DNA of 64,000 bases from Gemmataceae bacterium (GTDB lineage: Bacteria > Planctomycetota > Planctomycetia > Gemmatales > Gemmataceae): the NCBI GenBank assembly GCA_019636445.1, contig JAHBXO010000015.1, positions 52,662 to 116,661 on the forward strand, written 5' to 3'. Shown here piece by piece: positions 24,909 through 33,587 of the stretch. The notes beneath the pieces are model-generated. The model saw only the letters and a program-made list of their open reading frames with translations, had not been told where the DNA came from and ran no database searches. The first letter of the stretch is position 1, and each line of letters begins with the position of its first letter. The position numbers and the translations under genes were made by a program.

Positions 24909-26853
24909 GCAACCGAGCGCGCCCCGGACGCTCAACCTCGAAGCCACCGCGACCATCCACCTGGAGGCCGCGGGGACGGGTGAGGGCTCGCCGCTCCCAC
25001 GGTTCCGCATGGTGGCCTACACCGGCACGCCGATGCTGGTGGCCGGCTGGCGGCACCCGGTCGTCCTCGACCTCGCCGGTCTTGCCATCCCGTCGCAGGC
25101 CCGGCCGATCCGGTTCGGGCACGACCCGCTCTCGGGCGTCGGGCACACCGACGCGGTGCGGGTCGAGGACGGGCAACTCGTCGCGACCGGCGTCGTCTCC
25201 CGCGACACGCCCGCCGCCCGCGAGGTGGTCGTCTCGGCGAAGAACGGCTTCCCCTGGCAGGCGTCGGTCGGGGCGTCGGTCGAGGAGTTCGAGTTCGTCA
25301 AGGAGAGCCAGCAGGTGCTGGTGAACGGTCGGAGTCTCGCCGGTCCCCTGAACGTCGTCCGCAAAGCGACGCTCGGGGAGATCAGCTTCGTCGACCTCGG
25401 GGCCGACGGCCGAACCTCGGCCAGCGTGGCGGCCAACCAGAACGCCGGAGATCCGCCCGTGCCGACCGAAACGGAGACCGAGTCCACCGCGCCGGAGCCG
25501 CCGCCCCCGTCGCCGAGTCCCGCCCCCCCGACCGTGACCGCCGATGACGTGCGGGCGCAGGCGCTGGCCGAGACCAACCGGATCACGACGGTGCGGCGGA
25601 TCTGCGCCGGACGGTTCCACGAAATCGAGGCCCAGGCGATCCGCGACGGCTGGGACGCGACCCGCACGGAACTCGAAGTCCTGCGGGCGACCCGCCCGCG
25701 CTCGCCGGCCCCGTGCGGGGGCGACGCGCCGGTGACCGGCACCGTCCTCGAAGCCGCGTGCCTCCTGACCGCGAAGTTCGACGGGGTCGAGCGGGCCTAC
25801 GACCCGCAGACGCTCGACGCCGCGGCCCGCCGGTTCCGGAGCGGGATCGGGCTCCAGGAACTGTTGCTCGAAGCCGCCTGGGCCAACGGCTACACCGGCC
25901 GCAACTTCCGCGACCAGCGCACGGTCCTCCGGTACGCCTTCGGCCGCGGGATCGAGGCCGGGTTCTCGACGGTGGACGTCGGCGGGATCCTGTCGAACGT
26001 CGCCAACAAGTTCCTGCTCGACGGCTTCTTCTCGGTCGAGCGGACGTGGCGGAACGTCTGCGCCGTCCGCAACGTCAGCGACTTCAAGACGGTGACCAGC
26101 TACCGGCTGGTCGGCAAGGACCAGTACGAGAAGGTGCCTGCGGGCGGGGAACTCAAGCACGGCACGCTCGGCAACGAGACGTACTCGAACCGGGCCGACA
26201 CCTACGGCCTCATGCTCTCGATCGATCGCCGGGACGTGATCAACGATGACCTGGGGGCGATCACCACCGTGCCGCGGAAGCTCGGCCGCGGATCGGGCCT
26301 CAAGATCAACGACGTGTTCTGGACGGCGTTCCTAGACAACGCCGCGTTCTTCACCGCCGGGGCGGGCAACTTCATCTCCGGGGCGACGACCGCTCTCGGC
26401 ATCGACGGGCTGACTGCCGGCGAGGTCGCGTTCCTCGACCAGGTCGACGGGGACGGCAAGCCGGTCGGCGTCATGCCGGCCATCCTCCTCGTGCCGACCG
26501 CGCTCGCGGTCACGGGGTCGCAACTCTACAAGTCGCTGGAACTCCGCGATAACACGGCCAACGCGAAGTTCCCGGTGGCCAACCCGCACCAGGGGAAGTT
26601 CCGGGTCGAGGTGAGCCGCTACCTGGGCAACGCCAAGTACCCCGGCTTCTCCGCGAAGGCGTGGTACCTCCTGGCCGAGCCGACCGACCTGCCGGTGATC
26701 GAGGTGGCGTTCTTGAACGGCCAGGAGGCTCCGACCATCGAGACCGCCGAAGCCGACTTCAACGTCCTCGGCGTGCAGATGCGGGGGTTCCACGACTTCG
26801 GCGTCGCCCTGCAAGACCCCCGCGGCGGGGTGAAGGCCAAGGGCGAGGCGTAA
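24874..26853 (+). CDS. Prohead protease-major capsid protein fusion
   Basis: 659 residues from ATG 24874, inside the portal gene end. Residues ~1-190 are a U35-type prohead protease: His in IRFGHDPLSG (~83), Ser in QASVGASVEEFEF (~130) and the typical LGEISFVDLGAD. A Pro-rich linker (~195-225) leads to a scaffold-like helical part and an HK97-fold capsid domain (~340-659: FSTVDVGGILSNVANKFLLD, TYGLMLSIDRRDVINDDLGA). Self-cleavage after assembly presumably frees the capsid. Such fusions are known in some phages but are less common than separate genes. Confidence 0.88.
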   Translation: MPKTKPSPRPIEQPSAPRTLNLEATATIHLEAAGTGEGSPLPRFRMVAYTGTPMLVAGWRHPVVLDLAGLAIPSQARPIRFGHDPLSGVGHTDAVRVEDGQLVATGVVSRDTPAAREVVVSAKNGFPWQASVGASVEEFEFVKESQQVLVNGRSLAGPLNVVRKATLGEISFVDLGADGRTSASVAANQNAGDPPVPTETETESTAPEPPPPSPSPAPPTVTADDVRAQALAETNRITTVRRICAGRFHEIEAQAIRDGWDATRTELEVLRATRPRSPAPCGGDAPVTGTVLEAACLLTAKFDGVERAYDPQTLDAAARRFRSGIGLQELLLEAAWANGYTGRNFRDQRTVLRYAFGRGIEAGFSTVDVGGILSNVANKFLLDGFFSVERTWRNVCAVRNVSDFKTVTSYRLVGKDQYEKVPAGGELKHGTLGNETYSNRADTYGLMLSIDRRDVINDDLGAITTVPRKLGRGSGLKINDVFWTAFLDNAAFFTAGAGNFISGATTALGIDGLTAGEVAFLDQVDGDGKPVGVMPAILLVPTALAVTGSQLYKSLELRDNTANAKFPVANPHQGKFRVEVSRYLGNAKYPGFSAKAWYLLAEPTDLPVIEVAFLNGQEAPTIETAEADFNVLGVQMRGFHDFGVALQDPRGGVKAKGEA

Positions 26854-26886
26854 GCGCACGAGGCATCAGCCGGCGAGGCGTAAGCG
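26842..26886 (+). repeat. Duplicated GGCGAGGCGTAAGCG at the capsid stop codon
   Basis: The 15-mer occurs at 26842-26856 (containing the capsid TAA) and again at 26872-26886. The GC-rich filler around it resembles the GGCGTAAGC-type intergenic repeats common in Gemmata-group genomes, as far as I recall. Confidence 0.45.
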
Positions 26887-26928
26887 GGCGGGGCGTCACC
26901 GCCCGAGTCACCCCGAGGAGTGGAACCG

Positions 26929-27258
26929 ATGGCCCAGGCAGTCTTCGTTCACGACGGCGACGCGATCGACTACACGCCGGTGGCCGACGTGGCGGCAGGC
27001 GACGTCGTCGTGCAGGGCGACCTCATCGGCGTCGCCAAGCAACCGATCGCGGCCAACACCCCCGGCGCCCTGGCGGTCGGCGGCGTGTTCGACTTCGCCA
27101 AGCTCGCCGCTCTCGTGGTCGCGGTCGGCACGCTCATCTACTGGGACGACGCGGCCAACGTCGCCACCAACGTGTCCGCCGGCAACAAGCTGCTCGGCAA
27201 GGCGGTGCGGGCGTCGGCCGCGGCCGACACCACGGTCCGGGTCCGGATGAGTCCGTGA
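26929..27258 (+). CDS. DUF2190 capsid decoration/stabilising protein
   Basis: 109 residues from ATG 26929 (GAGGAGTGG upstream). MAQAVFVHDGDAIDYTPVAD, VAAGDVVVQGDLIGVAK, GALAVGGVFDFAK and LIYWDDAANVAT match DUF2190, small beta-rich proteins that decorate capsids right after the capsid gene in many siphoviruses. Confidence 0.85.
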   Translation: MAQAVFVHDGDAIDYTPVADVAAGDVVVQGDLIGVAKQPIAANTPGALAVGGVFDFAKLAALVVAVGTLIYWDDAANVATNVSAGNKLLGKAVRASAAADTTVRVRMSP

Positions 27259-27265
27259 GGCCGCG

Positions 27266-27646
27266 ATGCCCGACCTGCTCCGTACCGGGTCCGACTGGCT
27301 GGCCGACATGCTCAAGGAGCACGCCTCGCGGCCGGTCGTGTACCGCCGCGGGGCGAACGAGGCCGCGGTGCAGGCGACGGTCGGCCGGACGCTCTTGAAG
27401 CTCGACGACGGCTACGGCGGGGTGCGGATGGAGTGGACCGACCGCGACTTCCTGATCCACGCGGCGGACCTGGTGCTGGGCGCGGTCGTGGTTTTGCCCG
27501 AACGCGGCGACGTGATCCGTGAGACGGCCGGCACGCAGACGTTCGTGTACGAGGTGATGGCCCCCGGCAAGGAGCCGGCGTGGCGCTGGTCGGACGTGTA
27601 CCGCAAGGTGCTGCGGATTCACACCAAGCAAGTGGGGGTGGAGTGA
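27266..27646 (+). CDS. Putative head-tail connector/stopper protein
   Basis: 126 residues from ATG 27266. Beta-rich (VRMEWTDRDFLIHAADLVLG, VVVLPERGDVI, FVYEVMAP), of the type found between decoration protein and tail terminator, where head-closure proteins occur. No specific family assigned. Its stop overlaps the next start (TGATG). Confidence 0.6.
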   Translation: MPDLLRTGSDWLADMLKEHASRPVVYRRGANEAAVQATVGRTLLKLDDGYGGVRMEWTDRDFLIHAADLVLGAVVVLPERGDVIRETAGTQTFVYEVMAPGKEPAWRWSDVYRKVLRIHTKQVGVE

Positions 27647-27837
27647 TGCTCGACTTCTTACGGCAACTGCTCAGTCTGCGCGGCAACGGCGGAACGAACC
27701 CCGGCGAGGCCGCACCGATCCTGCGGGCCATCGTTCACAGCGAGGTGCTGACCGAGATCGTGCGGGCGACCGGCACGCCGGTGGATGACCTGATCCTCCA
27801 GATCGTGCGGGCGCTGGTTCCGAAGGAGACGACCTGA
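27646..27837 (+). CDS. Small hypothetical connector-region protein
   Basis: 63 residues from ATG 27646, overlapping both neighbours by one base, so translated as part of a chain. Two predicted helices (MLDFLRQLLSLR; EIVRATGTPVDDLILQIVRA). Function unknown. Confidence 0.6.
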   Translation: MLDFLRQLLSLRGNGGTNPGEAAPILRAIVHSEVLTEIVRATGTPVDDLILQIVRALVPKETT

Positions 27838-28265
27838 TGCCCGCGACGATCCTCCGGATCGCCGACGCCGTGGTGGATGAACTCAACGGCAGTGTGTTCA
27901 GCCAACCGCTCGAAGCCGTGCGGCACTACCTGCCGCAGTTCGAGTTGTCGGAGATGACCTCGCTCCGCGTGAGCGTGGTGCCGCGCTCCGTGGCGAGCAA
28001 GGGGCTCGACCGCAACCGCGACAGCTTCGACTACCGGATCGACGTCGCGGTACAGCAGAAGCTCGACCCGACGCCGGGGAACCTCGATGCGCTCATGGTG
28101 CTGGTGGAGGAAATCGCCGACCACTTCCGGTCGGAACCTCTGGCGGGCTACCCGCAGGCCCGCTGCACCGAGGTCGAGAACGTGCCGGTTTACGCGCCGG
28201 AGCACCTGGACGAGTTCCGTCAGTTCACGAGCGTCCTGACCCTGACCTTCCGCGTGTGGCGGTGA
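27837..28265 (+). CDS. Putative tail terminator-like protein
   Basis: 142 residues. ADAVVDELNGSVFSQPLEAV, SLRVSVVPRSVASKGLDRNR, SFDYRIDVAVQQKL form an alpha/beta domain of the size and position of tail terminator proteins (between connector and gp10-like neck protein). Assignment rests on synteny. Confidence 0.6.
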   Translation: MPATILRIADAVVDELNGSVFSQPLEAVRHYLPQFELSEMTSLRVSVVPRSVASKGLDRNRDSFDYRIDVAVQQKLDPTPGNLDALMVLVEEIADHFRSEPLAGYPQARCTEVENVPVYAPEHLDEFRQFTSVLTLTFRVWR

Positions 28266-28268
28266 CGG

Positions 28269-28700
28269 ATGATCGGGCTGAGCTTCCAGGCCGCCAAGCG
28301 CGGCTTCTTCGACCGCGAGAAGGTCCGGCGGTCGGTGGACGCCGGCACCCGCAGGGTGCTGTCGCGGTTCGGGGCGTTCGTGCGGCAGCGGGCCAAGACC
28401 TCGATTCGCAAGCGGAAGGGGATCAGCCGACCGGGTCAACCGCCGCACTCGCACGTCGGCCTCCTGCGGAAGTTCATCCTGTTCGCCTACGACGCCGACC
28501 GCAAGTCGGTCGTGATCGGACCGACGCTGACGAAGGACGAGTCGGAGGCGCCGCGGCTCCTGGAACACGGCGGCGACACGACGCTGGAAACGCGCGAAGG
28601 CCCGAAGCGGGCGCACTACCGCCCGCGCCCGTTCATGGGACCGGCGTTCGAGCAGGAGCAGCAGAAGTTGCCGGCCCTGTGGAAGAACTCGGTCCGCTAA
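28269..28700 (+). CDS. Putative neck / tail-completion protein (HK97 gp10-like)
   Basis: 143 residues from ATG 28269. Basic, with FGAFVRQRAKTSIRKRKGIS, RPGQPPHSHVGLLRK and a C-terminal RAHYRPRPFMGPAFEQEQQK; the 'RPFMGPAF' ending is characteristic of gp10-like neck and virion-morphogenesis proteins. Lies three bases after the preceding gene. Confidence 0.7.
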   Translation: MIGLSFQAAKRGFFDREKVRRSVDAGTRRVLSRFGAFVRQRAKTSIRKRKGISRPGQPPHSHVGLLRKFILFAYDADRKSVVIGPTLTKDESEAPRLLEHGGDTTLETREGPKRAHYRPRPFMGPAFEQEQQKLPALWKNSVR

Positions 28701-28712
28701 CGGAGGTGCCGC

Positions 28713-29153
28713 GTGAGTGTGAAACTCGGGCTCGACGCCAAGCTCTACCGCAACACCGGCACCCACGCCGCACCGGTCTGGAACGAGATCAAGAACGTCA
28801 AGGACGTGACTTTGAACCTCGAGGCCGGCGAGGCCGACGTGACCACCCGCGGCAACGCCGGCTGGCGCGCGACCGTGGCGACGCTCAAGGACGGCTCCAT
28901 CGAGTTCGAGATGGTGTGGGACACCGAGGACGACGACTTCTCCGCGATCCGCGACGCCTTTCTGAACCACACCGCGCTCGAGTTCGCGGTCATGGACGGC
29001 GACATCGAGACGGCCGGCTCGCAGGGGCTGCGGGCCACCTGTGCCGTCACCAACTTCAGCCGCAACGAAGCGCTCGAAGAGGCGATCACCGTGAGCGTGA
29101 CCGTGAAGCCGACGTTCTCCGCCAACCCGCCCGAGTGGATGACCGTGGCCTGA
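28713..29153 (+). CDS. Major tail tube protein
   Basis: 146 residues from GTG 28713 (CGGAGGTGCC upstream). LGLDAKLYRNTG..., WNEIKNVKDVTLNLEAGEAD, VTTRGNAGWRATVATLKDGS and EALEEAITVSVTVKPT match phage tail tube (TP901-1/lambda gpV-like) proteins. Position before chaperones and tape measure agrees. Confidence 0.85.
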   Translation: MSVKLGLDAKLYRNTGTHAAPVWNEIKNVKDVTLNLEAGEADVTTRGNAGWRATVATLKDGSIEFEMVWDTEDDDFSAIRDAFLNHTALEFAVMDGDIETAGSQGLRATCAVTNFSRNEALEEAITVSVTVKPTFSANPPEWMTVA

Positions 29154-29170
29154 TCACCCCGAGGAGCACC

Positions 29171-30193
29171 ATGCGCGTTGCCGTTGTCGGGATCTCGATC
29201 CTGCTGTCCGCCGCCGCGCCGGTCGGCGCGGCGGACCCGAACCCGCCCGTCCGCATCACGGGCGAGACGAAGTACAAGCCGCACTCGCTGGTCCGGCTCC
29301 GCGCCGAGGGCGTCGACCCCAAGGCCGCGGTCCTCTGGCGCGTCCACCCGGCCAAGGACGTGCAGCGGGCGACCACGCCGCGGGGCGTGCTGGAGTTCGC
29401 CGCCCACCCCGGCACCTACGAGGTGGAGCTGCTGGTGATCCAGCAGGCCGAGGGCGGGCTGGTCGTCGAGGAGAGCCAGGTCACGGTCGTCGTCGAGGGG
29501 TGCGGGCCGGTGCCGCCCAGGCCCGAGCCGAAGACGCCGGGTAAGGCCAACGCCGAGCAGGCGATCGGCAAGCTCCGCTTCGGCAACGCCGGCTGCACGG
29601 CCACCGTGATCGGGCCGCGCCGGGCGGACGGGAAGTGGGACATCCTGACCGCCTCCCACTGCACCGGGGGGCCGGGGAGTCGCGGGAGTTTCACCCTCAA
29701 GGACGGCCGCACCATCGCCGTCACGGTCGCGGCCCGCAACACCGACGCGGACATCACCTGGCTCGTCACCGACGCGGCCGTGGACGACCTGCCGTTCGCC
29801 AACCTCGCCACGAAGAACCCGCCCGTCGGGACCGAGGTCTGGCACATGGGCTACGGGATCGACCGCCCCGGCAACCGCGAGGACGGTCGGATCACCGGCG
29901 CGGAGACGTCGGACGGGCAGTTGCAGATGGAACTGAGTGTCTCGTCGGGCGACTCGGGCGGCGGGATCTTCCGGGCCGACACCAACGAGCTGGTCGCGGT
30001 GGTCTGCTGCACCACCGAGCGGGGCCGCAAGACCCTCATGTTCGGCGGCAGCGCCGAGCGGGCGAACCGGATGCGACCTGTCGCGAAGACCGAGGCGGAC
30101 GCCTGGGAGCCGCTCGCGATCCCCGTCTGCGCCGCCAAGAGGACCGACCTGGACTGGCAGCCGATCGACATCCCCCTCGTCCGGAGGAAGTGA
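29171..30193 (+). CDS. Exported trypsin-like serine protease within the tail operon
   Basis: 340 residues from ATG 29171 (GAGGAGCACC upstream). A signal peptide (~1-21: MRVAVVGISILLSAAAPVGA) is followed by a beta-sandwich-like region (~25-110), a Pro-rich linker (~112-125) and a trypsin-fold domain. The triad is visible: His163 in TASHCTG, Asp192 or 194 in NTDADITW, Ser262 in SSGDSGGGIF. Paired cysteines (Cys142/Cys164, VVCCTTERG) suggest disulfides outside the cytoplasm. Unexpected between tail tube and chaperone genes; it may be a cargo (moron) gene, or a virion or lysogen-surface protease. Confidence 0.85.
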   Translation: MRVAVVGISILLSAAAPVGAADPNPPVRITGETKYKPHSLVRLRAEGVDPKAAVLWRVHPAKDVQRATTPRGVLEFAAHPGTYEVELLVIQQAEGGLVVEESQVTVVVEGCGPVPPRPEPKTPGKANAEQAIGKLRFGNAGCTATVIGPRRADGKWDILTASHCTGGPGSRGSFTLKDGRTIAVTVAARNTDADITWLVTDAAVDDLPFANLATKNPPVGTEVWHMGYGIDRPGNREDGRITGAETSDGQLQMELSVSSGDSGGGIFRADTNELVAVVCCTTERGRKTLMFGGSAERANRMRPVAKTEADAWEPLAIPVCAAKRTDLDWQPIDIPLVRRK

Positions 30194-30194
30194 C

Positions 30195-30692
30195 GTGCAG
30201 AGCTTCCGCGACAACGCCGGGCGGGCGTGGACGGTGGCCATCAACGTGGCCGCCGTCAAGCGGGTCCGCGGTCTCGTCGGCGTCGATCTGTACAAGCTCA
30301 TCGACGACGGGTTCAAGCCGCTCGCCGCGCTCGTGGGCGACCCCGTCCAGCTGGCCGACGTCCTCTACTGCCTGTGCAAGGACGAGGCAGACGCGAAGAG
30401 CATCTCGGACGAGGACTTCGGGCGGGCACTCGCCGGTGACGCGATCACGCTCGCGGCCGACGCGTTCGTCGAGGAGTTGATCGATTTTTTCCCCGACGCC
30501 CGGGCGCGGGCGAGCCTGACCAAGGTGCTGGCGGCCGGGCGGAAGGTGCGGGACAAGCTCATGGATCACGCCGAGGTGGTGATCGACCGCCTCGACCCGG
30601 CGGCGGAAGCGAGCAAGTTGATCGCCTCGTTTGGGAACTCGCCGGCGTCCTCGGGATCGACCCCGGCCCCTTCACCCTCCGCGAACTCCTGA
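30195..30692 (+). CDS. Tail assembly chaperone, G-type
   Basis: 165 residues from GTG 30195 (GGAGGAAGTGAC upstream). Conserved-looking helical protein (WTVAINVAAVKRVRGLVGVD, LYKLIDDGFKPLAALVGDPV ... DFFPDARARASLTKVLAAGR) ending in a Ser/Pro/Ala-rich tail. Size and place immediately before a shifted ORF and the tape measure fit the lambda G protein. A T6C run at 30485-30491 (TTT TTC codons after GAT) is a classical -1 slippery heptamer. The overlap with the next frame suggests programmed frameshifting into a GT product. Confidence 0.7.
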   Translation: MQSFRDNAGRAWTVAINVAAVKRVRGLVGVDLYKLIDDGFKPLAALVGDPVQLADVLYCLCKDEADAKSISDEDFGRALAGDAITLAADAFVEELIDFFPDARARASLTKVLAAGRKVRDKLMDHAEVVIDRLDPAAEASKLIASFGNSPASSGSTPAPSPSANS

Positions 30693-30694
30693 CG

Positions 30695-30904
30695 ATGGCC
30701 GAGGCGGCCAGCCGCCAGCGGTGGGCGCACACGTCCGCCGTACTCGCGCTGCTCGCCAACGCGCACCGCGACCCGAAGAAGACCCGCCCGTTCCAGCCCG
30801 CCGACTTCAACCCGCACCTGCGGCGGAAGGAGCCGGTCGCGGCGAAGGTCGGCATCGCCGTCCTGAAGCAAGTGTTCGTGGACCGACCGCACCAGGGGGC
30901 GTGA
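30695..30904 (+). CDS. Tail assembly chaperone, T-type extension (probably -1 frameshifted)
   Basis: The stand-alone ORF starts at ATG 30695 (69 residues: AEAASRQRWAHTSAVLALLA, NAHRDPKKTRPFQPADFNPH). The same frame is open much further left, without a start codon near it, and encodes a sensible extension over 30629-30694 (VWELAGVLGIDPGPFTLREL). That extension overlaps the end of the G gene in the -1 frame. So the C-terminal T domain is most likely made as a G-T fusion, as in lambda. The exact slip point is uncertain: T6C at 30485 or a site nearer 30615-30634. Confidence 0.7.
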   Translation: MAEAASRQRWAHTSAVLALLANAHRDPKKTRPFQPADFNPHLRRKEPVAAKVGIAVLKQVFVDRPHQGA

Positions 30905-30907
30905 GCG

Positions 30908-32740
30908 ATGGCGTCGGCCGGTGGGATTCGCGCGGGGGCCGCCTACGTCGAGTTGTTCGTCAAGGACAACCGGCTGACGAAGGGACTCGCCGTCGCGGCC
31001 GCCAAGCTGAAGGCCTTCGGCGCGGGCCTGACGGGCCTCGGCACGCAACTGCTCGGCGTCGGGGCCGCCCTGGCGACGCCGTTCGCGCTGGCCGCCAAGC
31101 TGTTCGCCGACATGGGCAGCGACCTGCTGGACATGAGCCAGCGGACCGGCGTCTCGGTCGAGGCGCTCTCGGAATTGGGGTTCGCGGCCGAGCAGTCCGG
31201 TGCGGACATGGAAACGCTCGAGGCCGGCCTGCGGAAGATGCAGAAGTTCGTCGTCGAGGCCGCGGACGGCTCTCAAACGGCCCGCGACGCCCTGGAGAAG
31301 CTCGGCCTCACGGTGGCCGACCTGAAGGCACTCGCGCCCGACGAGCAGTTCAAGCTGATCGCCGAGAAGCTCAGCAAGGTCGAGAACCCGACCCTGCGGG
31401 CGGCGCTGGCGATGGACGTGTTCGGCAAGTCGGGCACCAAGCTCCTGCCCCTGATGAACGACGGGGCGGCCGGGATCGAGGCGCTCCAGGAGAAGGCCCG
31501 CAAGCTCGGGCTGACCATCTCGACCGAGGACGCGGCCGCCGCCGAGGAGTTCGGCGACACGCTCGACGTGCTCTGGAAGGTGATCAAGCGTGGCGTCTTC
31601 TCGGTTGGGGCGGCGCTCGTGCCGTCGCTCATGGAACTGGCCAACTGGATCATCACCACCTCGCGGGACGTGTCGGAGTGGATCGACCGCAACCGCGGCC
31701 TCGTGGTGTCGGTCGCCAAGATCGTCGCGGTCGTCCTCGGCGTGGGCGCGGCCCTCGTCGCGCTCGGCGTGGCCGTCAGTCTGGCGGGGTTCGCGATCAG
31801 CGGACTGGTCACCCTCTTCTCGGCGCTCGGCACGGTCATCGGGGTGATCGGTTCGGTCCTCGGCGCGCTGCTCTCGCCCATCGGCCTGGTGGTCGCAGCG
31901 CTGGTCGGCCTCGGCTACCTGTTCGCCACGCAGACCGACGCCGGCAAGCGGATGACCGACGAGTTGAGTGCGGGGTTCATGAGCTTCGCGGAGACGGCGA
32001 AGACCGCGTGGGGCGGGATCGTCGCCGCGATCCAGGCCGGCGACTTGGAGTTGGCGGCCAAGATCGCGCTAGCGGCCGTCAACCTCGAGTGGGCGAAGGC
32101 CGTGCTCTGGTGGACCGAGAAGTGGAACGCCTTCAAGGGCCTCTTCGTCGACGGTTGGCACGACGCGGTGGCAGGGCTGAAGCTCATGTTCTGGGACTTC
32201 ACCGCCTGGATCGCTCGCACCTTCGCGTTCGCCATCGAGAAGCTCTTCAAGGCCGCGGCCTGGGTCGCGGACAAGCTCGGGTTCGAGACGTTCGCCCGGA
32301 AACTCCGCGAGAACTTCGACTTCTCCGACGAGAACATCAACCGCAACCGCGACCGGATCAAGAACCAGATCCTCGACGAGCGCCTGCGCCGCCAGCGCGA
32401 GGCCGACGCGGCCCGGAAGGCGGACGCGGCCGGGGCGATGGACGACGTGAAGAAGGCCGCCGACGAACTCCGCGACGCGGTCAAGGAGGCGGAGCGGAAG
32501 CGGAACGAGATGGGCGACCGCGTCCCGCCGAAGGCCAAGTCCGGGTCGATGTCCTCACTCGACGAGGTGATCGACCTCTCCAAGAAGGTGGACGTCCAGG
32601 GGACGTTCAACGCGCTGGCCGTGCGCGGGCTGGGCGGCGAGTCGGCCAACGAGCGCGCCGCCAAGGCGGTCGACCAGATCAACGACAACGTCAAGAAGAT
32701 CGCGGTCGCGGCCGTCCACGGCGGGCTGGTCTTCGCGTGA
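30908..32740 (+). CDS. Tail tape measure protein
   Basis: 610 residues from ATG 30908. The N-terminal AAYVELFVKDNRLTKGLAVA, AAKLKAFGAGLTGLG and LLDMSQRTGVSVEALSELGF, AAEQSG are typical tape-measure openings. Long helices and several hydrophobic segments (~270-340, ~400-450) are followed by a charged coiled coil (~490-540). At roughly 1.5 angstrom per residue the tail would be ~90 nm, an estimate from the family rule. Confidence 0.9.
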   Translation: MASAGGIRAGAAYVELFVKDNRLTKGLAVAAAKLKAFGAGLTGLGTQLLGVGAALATPFALAAKLFADMGSDLLDMSQRTGVSVEALSELGFAAEQSGADMETLEAGLRKMQKFVVEAADGSQTARDALEKLGLTVADLKALAPDEQFKLIAEKLSKVENPTLRAALAMDVFGKSGTKLLPLMNDGAAGIEALQEKARKLGLTISTEDAAAAEEFGDTLDVLWKVIKRGVFSVGAALVPSLMELANWIITTSRDVSEWIDRNRGLVVSVAKIVAVVLGVGAALVALGVAVSLAGFAISGLVTLFSALGTVIGVIGSVLGALLSPIGLVVAALVGLGYLFATQTDAGKRMTDELSAGFMSFAETAKTAWGGIVAAIQAGDLELAAKIALAAVNLEWAKAVLWWTEKWNAFKGLFVDGWHDAVAGLKLMFWDFTAWIARTFAFAIEKLFKAAAWVADKLGFETFARKLRENFDFSDENINRNRDRIKNQILDERLRRQREADAARKADAAGAMDDVKKAADELRDAVKEAERKRNEMGDRVPPKAKSGSMSSLDEVIDLSKKVDVQGTFNALAVRGLGGESANERAAKAVDQINDNVKKIAVAAVHGGLVFA

Positions 32741-32752
32741 GGGCTTCACCCG

Positions 32753-33586
32753 GTGGCGATCATCGTCGAGAAGTTCGACAGCGGCGGGGCGACGGTCGGG
32801 CCGGACAGCCCGGCGGTCGACCTGCTGTTCGCCGTCCTGGGCACCGAGAGCGACCTCGACGTGCGGGCGCTGGTCGAGGCGACGATCCCGGCGATCTTCC
32901 GGGGGATGATCTTCCAGAACTACCGCATTGACCACAAGGGGGGCGGGGTCTGGGACGTGTCGGTCCGCTACGGCCGCGAGGACACACAGGCGGACGACGC
33001 CCCGCCCGGCAGCGACCCGCCCCAGCCCGAGGCCCCGCTCGGCCCGAGCTTCTCGTTCGAGACCTCCGGCGGCACGCAACACATCACGCAGTCGTTGCAG
33101 ACGATCGCCAAGCACGGCAAGCCGGGCAAAAACCCGCCCGACCTCAAGGGCGCGATCGGGTTCAACAACGACTCCGTCGAGGGGACCGACGTCACCGTTC
33201 CGGTGTTCCGGTTCTCGGAGACGTACTCGATCCCGGTGGCGCTCATCACGCACGGCTACAAGATCACGCTCTTCCAGCTCACCGGGCGGGTCAACAGCGC
33301 CCCGTTCCGGGGGTTCGCGGCGGGCGAGGTGCTGTTCCTCGGCGCGTCGGGCTCGCGCCGCGGCCTCGAGAAGTGGGAGCTGACCTACCAGTTCGCCGCC
33401 AGCCCGAACGCCGTCAACCTCCAGGTCGGCGACATCCAGAACATCAACAAGAAGGGGTGGGAGTACCTCTGGGTCCGCTACGGCGACGTCGAGGACCAGA
33501 AGGTTCTCGTGAAGCAGCCGGAGTCGGTCTACATCGAGCGGGTTTACGAACCGGGCAACTTCGCGCTCCTCGGGATCGGAGGCTGA
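32753..33586 (+). CDS. Putative tail protein downstream of tape measure
   Basis: 277 residues from GTG 32753. Beta-rich throughout (MAIIVEKFDSGGATVG, WDVSVRYGRED, SFSFETSGGTQHIT, LEKWELTYQFAASPNAVNLQ) with a short Pro-rich linker near residues 82-95. Position after the tape measure suits a distal-tail or baseplate-hub component. No specific family recognised. Confidence 0.65.
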   Translation: MAIIVEKFDSGGATVGPDSPAVDLLFAVLGTESDLDVRALVEATIPAIFRGMIFQNYRIDHKGGGVWDVSVRYGREDTQADDAPPGSDPPQPEAPLGPSFSFETSGGTQHITQSLQTIAKHGKPGKNPPDLKGAIGFNNDSVEGTDVTVPVFRFSETYSIPVALITHGYKITLFQLTGRVNSAPFRGFAAGEVLFLGASGSRRGLEKWELTYQFAASPNAVNLQVGDIQNINKKGWEYLWVRYGDVEDQKVLVKQPESVYIERVYEPGNFALLGIGG

Positions 33587-33587
33587 C

